64,000 nt of DNA, taken from assembly GCA_018660835.1 (NCBI GenBank), contig JABJJN010000018.1, forward strand, positions 1 through 64,000, in the 5' to 3' direction. This document shows positions 50,266-59,744 of this stretch, one piece after another. This DNA is from Gemmatimonadota bacterium. Lineage in GTDB: Bacteria > Latescibacterota > UBA2968 > UBA8231. A program made the position numbers and the translations under genes. Every line of letters begins with the position of its first letter. The stretch's first letter is position 1. The notes beneath the pieces were generated by a model. The model did no database searches. It worked only from the letters and a program-made list of their open reading frames with translations, and was not told where the DNA came from.

Positions 50266-51432
50266 TCACGCCGCCTCCCTGATCGTGGCAAGCATGTGGC
50301 GCACCACGTCCGCCTTGTGATCCGGATGTGTGGGCACCAGGACAGCTCGAGATAGAATATCCAAAGACGAAGCACACATTTCAGGTGAATAGCGGATTTT
50401 CGCCTTACGATTTGCCGGAATCTTGAATGGATCGAGCGCCGCATGATGGGCACCTTGCTCACGCATGATCGGCTCCCAGCGGGTATAGACATGTCGCCCC
50501 GTGTCCATGGGCAGAAAGGAGGAGACCTTGGCCTGCGCAAGACGAGCGCGAAAGGCACGAGCCTGTTTCTCGGTTGCGAAGAGAAAACCTGCATGCGTCC
50601 CGCATTCGTCCTCTATACTGTGATTGACTATTGACTGTAGCCCGGCTTTCACACCGGCCGCCGTGAGTCGCTGTTTCTGCCGGCGCATTTTCTTCAGCAT
50701 CGGCTCGAGTCGAGTCAGCTGTGCATTGAGGATCGCTCCCTCAAACTCAGAGGCGCGGAAGTTGTGCCCCGCGAACTGCAGATCTTCGCGATCCTGATCT
50801 GGATTCCAATAGAAGGAACAGCAATCTACGGCGACGGAGCCGCGATCATATACTGCCTTGCGATTGGTAACGAAGGCCCCCCCTTCGCCGCAGGTGATAT
50901 TCTTGAAGAAGTTGAAGGAATACGCTCCTGCATGGCCGATCGCGCCGAGCTTCTTACCACGAAATCCACCGCCGACTGCCTGACAGGCATCCTCAACCAC
51001 CAGGAGTTTTCTCTTGCGGGCGATGCGCATCAGACGCGCCATGTCGCACGGCAGGCCCACCATGTGAACGGGGATGATCGCTTTCGTGTGAGCCGTAATC
51101 CGGCGCTCTACATCAGCCGGTGAAAGAGTGAGTGATTCGTCGACATCGGCAATGACGGGGATCGCCCCAGCGGCAACAACGGCGAGGGCCGTGGCCATAT
51201 AGGTGTAAGCCGGTACGATCACCTGATCACCTGGACCGACGCCAAGTCCCACGAGCGATGTATAGATCGCGGATGTGCCATTGCGGGCCATGCGGGCGTA
51301 TCGACTGCCTACATGAGTGGCCCAATCCTTCTCAAACTGATCACACTCACCACCCTGGCCGTAACGAAAGATGCGACCACTCTGAATGAGCTTGCGGATC
51401 CTCGTGACCTCTGCTTCACCGATTCGATACAT
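50266..51432 (-). CDS. DegT/DnrJ/EryC1/StrS-type PLP aminotransferase
   Basis: A 388-residue protein starting MYRIGEAEVTRIRKLIQSG at 51432 after a near-perfect AAGGAGG. RNGTSAIYTSLVGLGVGPGD, VIVPAYTYMATALAVVAAGA, VVEDACQAVGGGFRGKKLG and the PLP Lys in SFNFFKNITCGEGGAFV are standard for sugar aminotransferases that make amino-deoxy sugars for glycans or antibiotics. No other nucleotide-sugar gene lies here. 23 bases after the PabB-PabC stop. Confidence 0.92.
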   Translation of the reverse strand: MYRIGEAEVTRIRKLIQSGRIFRYGQGGECDQFEKDWATHVGSRYARMARNGTSAIYTSLVGLGVGPGDQVIVPAYTYMATALAVVAAGAIPVIADVDESLTLSPADVERRITAHTKAIIPVHMVGLPCDMARLMRIARKRKLLVVEDACQAVGGGFRGKKLGAIGHAGAYSFNFFKNITCGEGGAFVTNRKAVYDRGSVAVDCCSFYWNPDQDREDLQFAGHNFRASEFEGAILNAQLTRLEPMLKKMRRQKQRLTAAGVKAGLQSIVNHSIEDECGTHAGFLFATEKQARAFRARLAQAKVSSFLPMDTGRHVYTRWEPIMREQGAHHAALDPFKIPANRKAKIRYSPEMCASSLDILSRAVLVPTHPDHKADVVRHMLATIREAA

Positions 51433-51455
51433 GGTATTTCCTCCTTGGTACGACC

Positions 51456-53330
51456 TCAGGACGCGCGCAAATCGTGTCGTGCCTCTGAGAGACGTAAGTC
51501 GAGTCGAATCCAACGACGAAGTGAGTTGATACTATACAGGCTCGTCGCCTCAAATAGATCGTCGATTCGCAGAACCGATTCTTCAATCTCCCCCTGCGCC
51601 AGCAGTTGGGCACGATAGGTTCCCGGCAATAGCCCGGATGCCACCGGCGGAGTGAGTCGGCGCCCGTCGATGATGACGACAAGATTTCCCCTCACAGTCT
51701 CCGTCAACTCGCCTCTTTCGTTGAAGAGCACTGCCTCGTCAACGTCTTCTCCCACGCTGGAACTTGCCTGATCGTAGGTTCGGCGATTCGTCGTCTTGTG
51801 AAAGAGAAAGACATCCTCGCTATCTACGGGTTCGCGAGCCAGTGCCGCCGACCAGGTAACGTTGGCGGGACTATCGAGACGGGCACACTCGACGCGGCAC
51901 GTTCCCTGCCTGGCCAGGGTCAAGCGCAAACGCATGGGATCTACGCCCGAGACCGTTGCTTGCTGCAATCGACTCATGACCATGCGATGATCGAAGGCAA
52001 AATCGAAATAGCTCGCCGATTGTCGCAATCGTTCCAGGTGCCTGTCCAGTAGCCAGATCCCCTCGTCCGGTGCCCATCGCATGGTTTCCAGCAATTCAAA
52101 GGCAACCGGCACAGGCTGCGACAGAAAACGCGCCTTCGTCAGACATTCCTCATACTCCGCTGCTGCGGTAGAATCCCAAGTGATGCCACCACCGATCCCT
52201 GCCACTGCTTGGCGACGCCTCCGATCAACACAGACCGTGCGAATAGCCACTGAGAATCTCGCCTCCACACCGGCCAATCCCGAGGAAGCCTGCGGACGGT
52301 CTGTGACGGGGCGCGCACTGGTATCAGAAATCTCGCGTGGTGAGAGATACCCTATGGAACCGGTGTAGATCCCACGCGGCGAATCTTCCAGTTCCTTGAT
52401 AATCTGCATGGTTCGCACCTTCGGTGCACCCGTCACGGAGCCGCAGGGAAACAGCGCCCGCATCAAGGATGGCAACGTCGTGTCTGGGTGCAACTGCGAA
52501 CGAATTGTCGATGTCATCTGCCATACGGTCGGATACTGCTCGACCTGCCACAGCTGCTCCACACCGACAGATCCCGTGGCAGAGACGCGACCGAGGTCGT
52601 TGCGCAGCAAGTCCACGATCATCGTGTTCTCAGCTCGTTCTTTGCTGGAAACGGATAACTCTTCAGCCAGAGCGGCATCCTCTTCCACCCACCTGCCACG
52701 AGGTCGAGTGCCCTTCATCGGACGCGCAATCAACTCACCGTTACAGAGGGCGAAGTGCAACTCGGGCGAGGCGGAACAGATTGCGAAGGGACCCGTGTCG
52801 ACAAGAGCGCACAGTGCTGTTGGTTGCGCCAGACACAAGGCATGGTAGAGACCTTCCACGTCGCCGTCGAAGGTGGCGCGCTGACGCATCGTCAGATTGA
52901 CCTGATACGTGTCCCCAGCAGCGATCAGCTGTCGAATTCGTGCGACGCGCTCAGCGTGGACGGCGCCACTCCACTGTGACAACCATGCTGTGAGTGGCAT
53001 GGGAGGGACTTCGATTCCCTCCAATGCCTGCACCGTGCGCCGCCGGCGAAAAAGTCCAAACCAGAGTAGAGGGAACCCATCCGGACAATCACCTGTCGCC
53101 AGGGCAGGGTCTAGTCCAGGTGCTGCCTCGTAGCTGATGTATCCTGCTGCATGCAACCCCCCTGCCACGGCTGCTTCAATTCTTGTGAGCCCTTCGATCA
53201 CTTCATCGACCTGGGTGACACAGATGATGTCGACCAGTTGCTCGAAAACAAAGGATCTCTCAGTCCCGTGCTCAGTGAGAGCATCCAGACGAACACTGAC
53301 GGGCGTCACCGTGGGGTCTTGCATCGGCAT
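51456..53330 (-). CDS. pabB: PabB-PabC fusion: aminodeoxychorismate synthase component I plus lyase
   Basis: A 624-residue two-domain enzyme of folate synthesis. Residues 1 to about 400 are a chorismate-binding domain: GDTYQVNLTMRQRATF, IARPMKGTRPRGRW, RAENTMIVDLLRNDLGRV and CGSVTGAPKVRTMQII. Residues about 410-620 are a class IV aminotransferase fold: FELLETMRWAPDEGIWLLDR, VFLFHKTTNRRTYD (PLP Lys), LFNERGELTETVRGNLVVII and RIDDLFEATSLYSINSLRRW. It makes 4-amino-4-deoxychorismate and splits it to p-aminobenzoate; glutamine amidotransferase PabA must be elsewhere. One base separates it from the sialidase-like gene stop. Confidence 0.92.
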   Translation of the reverse strand: MPMQDPTVTPVSVRLDALTEHGTERSFVFEQLVDIICVTQVDEVIEGLTRIEAAVAGGLHAAGYISYEAAPGLDPALATGDCPDGFPLLWFGLFRRRRTVQALEGIEVPPMPLTAWLSQWSGAVHAERVARIRQLIAAGDTYQVNLTMRQRATFDGDVEGLYHALCLAQPTALCALVDTGPFAICSASPELHFALCNGELIARPMKGTRPRGRWVEEDAALAEELSVSSKERAENTMIVDLLRNDLGRVSATGSVGVEQLWQVEQYPTVWQMTSTIRSQLHPDTTLPSLMRALFPCGSVTGAPKVRTMQIIKELEDSPRGIYTGSIGYLSPREISDTSARPVTDRPQASSGLAGVEARFSVAIRTVCVDRRRRQAVAGIGGGITWDSTAAAEYEECLTKARFLSQPVPVAFELLETMRWAPDEGIWLLDRHLERLRQSASYFDFAFDHRMVMSRLQQATVSGVDPMRLRLTLARQGTCRVECARLDSPANVTWSAALAREPVDSEDVFLFHKTTNRRTYDQASSSVGEDVDEAVLFNERGELTETVRGNLVVIIDGRRLTPPVASGLLPGTYRAQLLAQGEIEESVLRIDDLFEATSLYSINSLRRWIRLDLRLSEARHDLRAS

Positions 53331-53331
53331 G

Positions 53332-54585
53332 TCAGTAGATCAACTCACGGAAGGAAGGGATCGTGTGCAACGTGATCAGATTGCCATCGTGGGCACTATG
53401 GGCGCGTTCGTCTCCAGAGCGGGAGAGAATGTGCAGATCATCCCCATCGACCACCATACTTGCATAGTGCCGAGCCTGCCCTGCGTCCTGACCCACCGCG
53501 ACAATGCCAGCCATACACCAATCGATGCAATTGCTACTGAAGTGAAGTGTCAGCACATGACGTTCATTGTTGGGCAAACCATAGCGGTTCGCCGGCAGCC
53601 GATCTGGTCGACGCATCGAATCCGTCGCCTGACTCGACAGAAGCCAGTACGTGTTGTCATCCTGCAGTATGTGGAAACGCATTTGCCCACCTGGACATGG
53701 CACATAGAGCATGGGCCGGCCGGATGGTGCCTGCACCAGTTGCGTCGTCCAGCGCTGGTCTGACTCTTCAACCACCTTGGCAATGCAAGCAAGCCCCGTG
53801 GCTCCAGTATGGGCCCGCATCCAGAGGTGCACCGTTCGCCCTGCCGGATCATACCACAGATGATCCGGGTCGGTGAATTCGACAACATTCGTTTCCAGCC
53901 AACCTGCTGGAAACATGGTGGTCTCCGTCTTGAGTGCCGACGCGTCACGATCACTCCAGAACGGCACACCCACCATTGTCGCCTTGTCGAGATCTTTGAA
54001 GACCAGCTCGCTGGCAAATGTCCAGCTTGCGGCAAGAGTGAGATCTGCTGTTTCAGAGGCGACCATCAGGACGGGTGCAAGTTCAGAAACGGGCCACCCC
54101 TGCACCTCGTCGTAGACACGGCGTTCCATCACAAGATGCACGCGGCCACGGGCGTGATGAACATTGCAGGCAGATTGGTGCCATGCCTGACCATCGGTCA
54201 GACGATTCACTGCCGTCCAGGTCTCACCTTCATCATCACTGGCGATGACGCACAGATCTGCATCATGTCCAAGGATGTAGATGCGGTTGCCGCCGACGAA
54301 GGGCCTGGAATGCATGAACGGAAACAGACCGCGTTCCTGCCAGGTAACCCCATGGTCGTCACTGGTGTAGATCCGTCCCTGCCAGGCGTGACGGCCCTCA
54401 CCTCGCCATCCCTTGGGTCCGGACAGATCCGCCACCCCGGCCCCCCCCTGATCCATCGTCGCCAGGAGTCGACCAGAAGGCAGCCGCACCAGTCCTGGTG
54501 AATAAGCAAAGACACGCTCCGGGTCTGCCGACTCGTAGAGGACTCGGTGCTCCTGCGCCAAAGGCTGTAAGCGAGGCGACTGCAT
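53332..54585 (-). CDS. Sialidase/BNR-repeat family protein
   Basis: A 417-residue predicted six-bladed propeller. Start MQSPRLQPLAQEHRVLYES at 54585 gives an ATGA overlap with the aldo-keto reductase. Two Asp boxes are clear: YTSDDHGVTWQERG and VIASDDEGETWTAV (S/T-x-D-x-G-x-T-W). FAYSPGLVRLPSGRLLATMD holds the N-terminal Arg usual in exo-sialidases. No signal peptide, so it may act in the cytoplasm on imported glycans or be a lyase-like relative. Substrate unknown. The last gene before PabB-PabC. Confidence 0.82.
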   Translation of the reverse strand: MQSPRLQPLAQEHRVLYESADPERVFAYSPGLVRLPSGRLLATMDQGGAGVADLSGPKGWRGEGRHAWQGRIYTSDDHGVTWQERGLFPFMHSRPFVGGNRIYILGHDADLCVIASDDEGETWTAVNRLTDGQAWHQSACNVHHARGRVHLVMERRVYDEVQGWPVSELAPVLMVASETADLTLAASWTFASELVFKDLDKATMVGVPFWSDRDASALKTETTMFPAGWLETNVVEFTDPDHLWYDPAGRTVHLWMRAHTGATGLACIAKVVEESDQRWTTQLVQAPSGRPMLYVPCPGGQMRFHILQDDNTYWLLSSQATDSMRRPDRLPANRYGLPNNERHVLTLHFSSNCIDWCMAGIVAVGQDAGQARHYASMVVDGDDLHILSRSGDERAHSAHDGNLITLHTIPSFRELIY

Positions 54586-55544
54586 CAGGCGCGATCGTAT
54601 CGCGGCAGTGGGTCCACATGTGATACCGCATCGAGACGATCGCGCTCGCGGGCCGGTAGCGTCCAATCCAGCCCTCCCAATGTATCTTCGACGTGCTCCG
54701 GACAGTCTGGGCCGATGATCGGCGCCGTCACCTGTGCATGATCAAGAACCCAGGCCATGGCGATCTGAGCGGGGCTCTTGTCGTATTCCTGGCCAATGTC
54801 GATCAGCAACGACACGATATCATCAACCTGTTCAGTCATGGCGCGCTCGAACCTGTCTCCAGTCCATGGTGTGCCGTCGGGAACGCTTTGTCCACGGCGA
54901 AACAGACCACTGAGCAAACCCACCGCCAGAGGACTGTAGGTCATCAGACCGAGCTGATACTTGTGCACGATGGGAAGCAACTCGGGTTCGACATCTGATC
55001 GATTCAGCAGATTGAATTGATTCTGCAAACACACAATCCGATCCCATCCCTGTCGATCACTCGTCCACAACGCCTCGACAACCTGCGCAGTCGTGTAGTT
55101 GCAAGCACCGATGTACAGGACCTTCCCCTGACGCACGAGATCGTCCATGGCACGAAGTGTTTCGTCCAGCGGGGTCCCCGCATCCCAGTGATGCATCAGA
55201 TACATATCAATGTGATCCGTGCCCAGGCGGGTCAGAGATCGCTCGACTTCACGCATGATATGGTAACGCGAGAGTCCCAGATCGTTGGGGGCATCACCGA
55301 TTTTGCTCCAGACCTTTGTGGTGATGAACAGGTCATCGCGCCGGCCCCGTATCGCTCGCGCAAGAATTCGTTCCGAGCGTCCCAAGCCGTAATAGTTCGC
55401 GCAATCGATGAAATTGCAGCCGAAATCGATCGCCCTTTCAATCGTTTGTACGGCGATATCATCGTCTGCTTGGCCGCGAAATGCCGTTCCAAGGCATACG
55501 CGTGACACCTTGACGCCGGAGCTTCCGAGTGGCACATAGTTCAT
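54585..55544 (-). CDS. Aldo/keto reductase
   Basis: A 319-residue TIM-barrel NADPH oxidoreductase. MNYVPLGSSGVKVSRVCLGT is the standard start; NFIDCANYYGLGRSERILARAI holds the catalytic Asp and Tyr; FITTKVW the Lys; IDMYLMHHWD the His. APIIGPDCPEHVEDTLGGLD contains the cofactor site. It reduces sugar or keto aldehydes; the subfamily is like YghZ or L-glyceraldehyde reductases. Coupled to the sialidase-like gene, 28 bases downstream of the SDR gene. Confidence 0.93.
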   Translation of the reverse strand: MNYVPLGSSGVKVSRVCLGTAFRGQADDDIAVQTIERAIDFGCNFIDCANYYGLGRSERILARAIRGRRDDLFITTKVWSKIGDAPNDLGLSRYHIMREVERSLTRLGTDHIDMYLMHHWDAGTPLDETLRAMDDLVRQGKVLYIGACNYTTAQVVEALWTSDRQGWDRIVCLQNQFNLLNRSDVEPELLPIVHKYQLGLMTYSPLAVGLLSGLFRRGQSVPDGTPWTGDRFERAMTEQVDDIVSLLIDIGQEYDKSPAQIAMAWVLDHAQVTAPIIGPDCPEHVEDTLGGLDWTLPARERDRLDAVSHVDPLPRYDRA

Positions 55545-55572
55545 GTTGCAGTGGTCTCCCTATTCTGTGGCA

Positions 55573-56346
55573 CTAACCTGTGGCTCCCTTGACACTCCAC
55601 ACGGATCCTGTGGTGTAGGTATTGCGCTCCGAGCAGAGAAACTCAGCAACTTCAGCGACTTCCTCCGGGTCTGAATAGCGCCCCAGCGGATTGCCCGGAT
55701 CTGCAATGTGTTCGGCAGAGAAACGTGGCACCACCATATCGGTCAGCGCCCGCCCCGGCTCAATTCCATTAACGAAGACCCCTTCTCCCGCATACGCGTT
55801 GCCCAGAGACTGTACCAAGCTGTACACGCCGCCCTTCGACACAGCATAGGGCACCTGGTTCGCTGCGCCACGACGCGCACCGGAGGTGATGGTCACACAT
55901 CGCCCCCACCCACCGGCACGCATATGCGGAATCGCCGCCTGATGGGCATGGTATACACCGTGCAAGTTGATTTCCAGAACCTTCGAGAATTGTTTGGTAG
56001 ACTGCTCGTGAAATGGCGCCTCCAGTCCGAGTACACCGGCGGCGCACACAAGGATATCCAGACGCTTAAAAGCATTGATAGCCGCCTCGGCTGCAGCAGC
56101 GACCTCGTCCTCGATGGTCACATCTGTGAGGACGAAGATCGCCCGCTGACCAAGGGCAGCAATTTCCTTGGCCGTCTTCTTCCCCTGCTCTTCGAGCAGG
56201 TCGGCAATCACTACATCACGGCCTTCGGCGGCGATACGCAGAGCCATGGCCCGCCCCAATCCTCGTGCGCCGCCCGTTACGAGGGCAGCTCGGCGTTGAC
56301 GAGGGGCTGCAAAGCGAAGATCACGGGGGTCATCAGGTGGTGTCAT
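55573..56346 (-). CDS. Short-chain dehydrogenase/reductase
   Basis: A 257-residue SDR. Cofactor motif TGGARGLGRAMALRIAAEG (TGxxxGxG, residues about 20-38), NAG-like CAAGVLGLE, catalytic Ser in CVTITSGARRG and the Tyr-x3-Lys in VPYAVSKGGVYSLV. It probably reduces a sugar or keto acid in the same run as the aldo-keto reductase. First gene of the run and divergent from the enolase-superfamily gene at 56497, with a 150-base shared promoter region in which I could not fix a promoter. Confidence 0.92.
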   Translation of the reverse strand: MTPPDDPRDLRFAAPRQRRAALVTGGARGLGRAMALRIAAEGRDVVIADLLEEQGKKTAKEIAALGQRAIFVLTDVTIEDEVAAAAEAAINAFKRLDILVCAAGVLGLEAPFHEQSTKQFSKVLEINLHGVYHAHQAAIPHMRAGGWGRCVTITSGARRGAANQVPYAVSKGGVYSLVQSLGNAYAGEGVFVNGIEPGRALTDMVVPRFSAEHIADPGNPLGRYSDPEEVAEVAEFLCSERNTYTTGSVWSVKGATG

Positions 56347-56496
56347 CTCATCTCGTTGGCTGGCGTGGACTTCCTAGGTCGAGTCGATGGGACTTGCAGG
56401 TCAACCTGGCGGTGAACGCGACTGGCGTCATGCGAGGGCGGCAGGTAATATAGCGCCATCGCACCTCGAACAGACCTCTGACTGGTACATATTCGC

Positions 56497-57618
56497 ATGC
56501 AAATCGAACGAATTGAATCTTTCTTCATCGGCGGTGGCTACGTCGTTCGCCTGACGACGGACACGGGCCTTACCGGTATTGGCCAGACGGCCTGCTGGGG
56601 GTATCCCGAGGCGGTGGGGCAGATCGTCAACGCCTTCGAGCGTTATCTGATTGGCCAGGACCCACTTCGCATCGAGCACCATTGGCAACACCTCTATCGT
56701 ATGTCCCCTTTCCGTGGCACGGCGCTGACGGGCGCCATCAGCGCCATCGATATCGCCCTGTGGGATATCAAGGGCAAGCACTTTCAAACGCCTATATGGG
56801 AGTTGCTGGGAGGTCGATGCCGCGACAAAATTCGCCTGCATCTACTCGGTGGCGCGAGCACGCCGGATGCCATGGTCGATGCCGCCCGCGCGGCGCGGGA
56901 AGAGGGGTTCACGGCCCTCAAATTTGATCCCGTCCATCACATCGACGCTGGGATCGACCGCATGATTACCACCGCCGTGGATCTGACGGCGGCAGCCCGA
57001 GAGGGCGGTGGTGCCGACCTTGACCTGATTATTGAAGTCCACCGCAAACTCACGCCCATGACGGCCCGCACCCTCTGCGAAGCCTTGGCGCCATTCAATC
57101 TCTACTTCCTTGAGGATCCGATCCAGATAGACTCCATCCAAGCTCAGGCAGATATCGCTCGTCGAACGCAGGTACCGATCGGCAATGGCGAGCGGCTGAC
57201 AACCATTTGGGAATTCCGCGAATTGCTGGAGGCCGGAGGACCGCAGTATGTCCGGCCTGATGTCGGGCTCGCCGGTGGACTCACCCACTGCAAGAAAATT
57301 GCCGCCATCGCAGAGAGCTATCACAGCGCCGTTGTGACGCACAATTTCCTCGGCCCGCTGATCACTGCGGCGTCTCTTCATCTGGACGCGACGATCCCAA
57401 ATTTCATCACCCAGGAATACAGCAAGGGCGACGAATCTGAGGCCAACACCGTCTTCCGTTGCGCGCATAGCCGTGAAGGAGGCTACATCGCCCTGACCGA
57501 TGCTCCAGGCCTGGGAGTCGAATTGGTCGACGAGTTGATAGAAGAGCGTCCATTCAAGCCGATGAACTCTGGCCAGACTCCCCTGCGCGAAGACGGATCC
57601 ATCGCCTACGCCGTGTAG
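56497..57618 (+). CDS. Enolase-superfamily acid-sugar dehydratase-like enzyme
   Basis: A 373-residue protein. MQIERIESFFIGGGYVVRLT and GDTALS-like region replaced by ISAIDIALWDIKGKHFQTPI define the capping and barrel domains. GFTALKFDPVHHI (Lys-x-Asp), LIIEVHRKLTP (metal Glu with His two later), YFLEDPIQ, IGNGERLTT and AVVTHNFLGP are like galactonate, mannonate or gluconate dehydratases (His on the end of strand 3). Acid-sugar dehydration to a 2-keto-3-deoxy acid is the likely reaction, feeding the KDG-kinase-like and aldolase-like genes. No strong ribosome site seen. Confidence 0.9.
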   Translation: MQIERIESFFIGGGYVVRLTTDTGLTGIGQTACWGYPEAVGQIVNAFERYLIGQDPLRIEHHWQHLYRMSPFRGTALTGAISAIDIALWDIKGKHFQTPIWELLGGRCRDKIRLHLLGGASTPDAMVDAARAAREEGFTALKFDPVHHIDAGIDRMITTAVDLTAAAREGGGADLDLIIEVHRKLTPMTARTLCEALAPFNLYFLEDPIQIDSIQAQADIARRTQVPIGNGERLTTIWEFRELLEAGGPQYVRPDVGLAGGLTHCKKIAAIAESYHSAVVTHNFLGPLITAASLHLDATIPNFITQEYSKGDESEANTVFRCAHSREGGYIALTDAPGLGVELVDELIEERPFKPMNSGQTPLREDGSIAYAV

Positions 57619-57632
57619 GCCCCTACTGTCAG

Positions 57633-59654
57633 TTAGTGCGGCTTGTTAGGTTTGTTGCCTTTTCGGTGCTTGCTCTTTTTGTGCTTGTTCTTCGGCTTGC
57701 CGCCCTTGGAGCCCTTGGGGCCCTTGGTCGCATCTCGCCTTTTTTCGCTACCAAGACGCGCCAGTCGCAGTCGTTGTCCACAGACACGAACCTTCTTCAG
57801 GGTCCGTAGAAGATCACCACCCATCCCTTCAGGAAGATCGATGGTACTGTAGTCGTCGAATATCTCAATGCGACCGATGTACGCACTATCGAGAACCGCT
57901 TCGTTGCTGATGGCACCCATCAGATTGCCTGGTTTCACACCGTGCGAGCGCCCCACCTCAGCGCGAAAACGCTCCATGCCACTGGGGATTGCCGGTGACC
58001 CGTGGGTTGCTTCCGGTTGGCTCTGCTTCGAGCCCCGCGGACGTGGGTCCGCTGGTGCACTCGCTGTTGACCCCCCGGTAGATTGCGCCGTATCTGACCT
58101 GCCAACGGCGGGCCCACTTGGCCCCACGTGACTCGGACTCGGCGGTTTGGGAGCTGGGTGCTTGGGATTGGGGCGGTCAGGACTCGGACGATCAGTACTC
58201 GGCCTGCTGGGACTCTGGCTGCCGGGACTCTGGCGATCCGACCTTGGCTTGCTAGGACTCGGGCGGTTAGGATTCGGCCGGTTCGCCGTCGCTGCTGACG
58301 CCGTTTTGCCGCGCCGCGGGTGGTCCACATCTGCCGCCAGCAGCAAGGGCTCATCGCCCTGCACCATCCGTGCCAGGGCGGAAGCGATCTCGAGGGCAGG
58401 CACATTGTGTTCCTGCATGTATTGTTCAAGAACCATACGGAACGTGCCCAGATCCTCGACGGCGAGCACATCTGTGAGCGCCTGTGTAAACCGAGCGATT
58501 CGTTGATCGTTAATCGCCTCCGTCGAAGGCTGTTGCCACAGGGGGATCTTCTGCTTTGTCGCCCGTTCAATCGTATGCAGCAGGCGGCGCTCGCGAGGCG
58601 CGACGAAGGAAATGGCCTTGCCAAGTCGGCCGGCTCGTCCCGTGCGCCCAATACGATGGATATAGGCTTCGGCGTCGTGCGGAATATCAAAATTTATGAC
58701 GTGACTGATGCGGTCGATATCCAGACCACGGGCGGCAACGTCTGTGGCAACCAGAATGTCCAGCTGCCCCTTCTTGAGTTGTCCCACCGTCTGTTCGCGG
58801 CGGTGTTGCGCCATTTCACCGCTCAGAGCAGCACTGCCATAACCACGTGCTGCCAGCTTTTCAGCAAGTTCCACTGTCATCGTGCGAGTGCGCACGAAGA
58901 CGAGAACGCCATCGAAATTTTCTGCATCCAGGATTCTCGTCAGTGCAGCAATCTTGTGTTCCCGGCCAGCGACCATCCAATGATGCTGCTCGATGGTCTC
59001 GGCCACCGTCGTGCGTTCGACAATCGTGATGTGCTCTGGCTCGCGCAGATACTTCGCCGCGATGCGCCGAATCTGTGCCGGCATCGTCGCTGAGAACAAC
59101 GCCGTCTGTCGCTCTGCTGGTGTCTGTTCCAGAATCCATTCGACGTCGTCGATGAAACCCATGCGCAGCATTTCATCTGCCTCGTCGAGGACCAGACAGC
59201 TGAGTCGATCCAAGCGCAGAGACTTGCGCCGCATGTGGTCCATCATGCGTCCTGGCGTGCCGACCACGACGTGCACACCCCGCTTCAGGGAGCGCAGTTG
59301 GCCATCATACGCCTGTCCCCCGTAAATGGGCAGGACGTGAAATCCCTTGAGATGCGCTGCATAACGTTGGAAAGCTTCGGAAACCTGAATCGCTAACTCC
59401 CGCGTCGGCGTCAGCACCAGCACCTGAACTTCCCGTCGAGACAGATCGATTCGCGACAGCAGGGGCAGGGCAAATGCCGCCGTCTTGCCAGTACCTGTCT
59501 GCGCCTGACCCAGCAAGTCACGGCCGGCCAAGACCAGGGGAATCGTCTGTGCCTGGATGGGCGTAGGGATCTCGTAGCCCACTTCGGACAGCGCTTCGAG
59601 AACGCCCTTGGCCAACGACAGATCCTTGAATGTTACGACGCGCTCTTCGGCCAT
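57633..59654 (-). CDS. DEAD-box RNA helicase with disordered linker and DbpA-type RNA-binding domain
   Basis: A 673-residue helicase. Residues 1-375 are the core: Q motif FKDLSLAKGVLEALSEVGYEIPTPIQ (in part), AQTGTGKT, PTRELAIQ, VLDEADEML, FSATMP, ATDVAARGLDIDRISHVINF and HRIGRTGRAG. Up to about 440 follows a helical dimer-like region. Residues about 445-560 are a low-complexity Pro-Ser-Arg-Asp tract. MERFRAEVGRSHGVKPGNLM to ICGQRLRLARL-type sequence is a DbpA RNA-binding domain, then a Lys/Gly-rich tail. Role: unwinding of rRNA or mRNA, like CsdA/DeaD in cold stress and ribosome assembly. Confidence 0.94.
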   Translation of the reverse strand: MAEERVVTFKDLSLAKGVLEALSEVGYEIPTPIQAQTIPLVLAGRDLLGQAQTGTGKTAAFALPLLSRIDLSRREVQVLVLTPTRELAIQVSEAFQRYAAHLKGFHVLPIYGGQAYDGQLRSLKRGVHVVVGTPGRMMDHMRRKSLRLDRLSCLVLDEADEMLRMGFIDDVEWILEQTPAERQTALFSATMPAQIRRIAAKYLREPEHITIVERTTVAETIEQHHWMVAGREHKIAALTRILDAENFDGVLVFVRTRTMTVELAEKLAARGYGSAALSGEMAQHRREQTVGQLKKGQLDILVATDVAARGLDIDRISHVINFDIPHDAEAYIHRIGRTGRAGRLGKAISFVAPRERRLLHTIERATKQKIPLWQQPSTEAINDQRIARFTQALTDVLAVEDLGTFRMVLEQYMQEHNVPALEIASALARMVQGDEPLLLAADVDHPRRGKTASAATANRPNPNRPSPSKPRSDRQSPGSQSPSRPSTDRPSPDRPNPKHPAPKPPSPSHVGPSGPAVGRSDTAQSTGGSTASAPADPRPRGSKQSQPEATHGSPAIPSGMERFRAEVGRSHGVKPGNLMGAISNEAVLDSAYIGRIEIFDDYSTIDLPEGMGGDLLRTLKKVRVCGQRLRLARLGSEKRRDATKGPKGSKGGKPKNKHKKSKHRKGNKPNKPH
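58140..58290. repeat. Low-complexity Pro-Ser repeat tract inside the helicase gene
   Basis: Degenerate short repeats encode units such as PNRPSPSKPRSDRQSP and RPSTDRPSPDRPNP. Unit lengths are near 12-27 bases (GGACTC with GGxCGG variants). It encodes a disordered linker. The length could vary between strains by slippage. Confidence 0.65.
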
Positions 59655-59744
59655 CGGTCCCGCTCTCGTTGATAGTAGTCACTTCGAGTCCACTGAAGAC
59701 CAGAACTCGGCTCTCAGAAGAGTAAGAGTACCCTATCTATGGAA

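Noticed and set aside
58140..58290. Short spaced repeats looking like a CRISPR array
   Set aside because: The units are degenerate, unevenly spaced and in frame with a Pro-Ser linker; no cas gene lies nearby.
58320..59093. Plus-strand open frame of 257 codons opposite the DEAD-box helicase
   Set aside because: Antisense to the helicase core whose motifs are complete.
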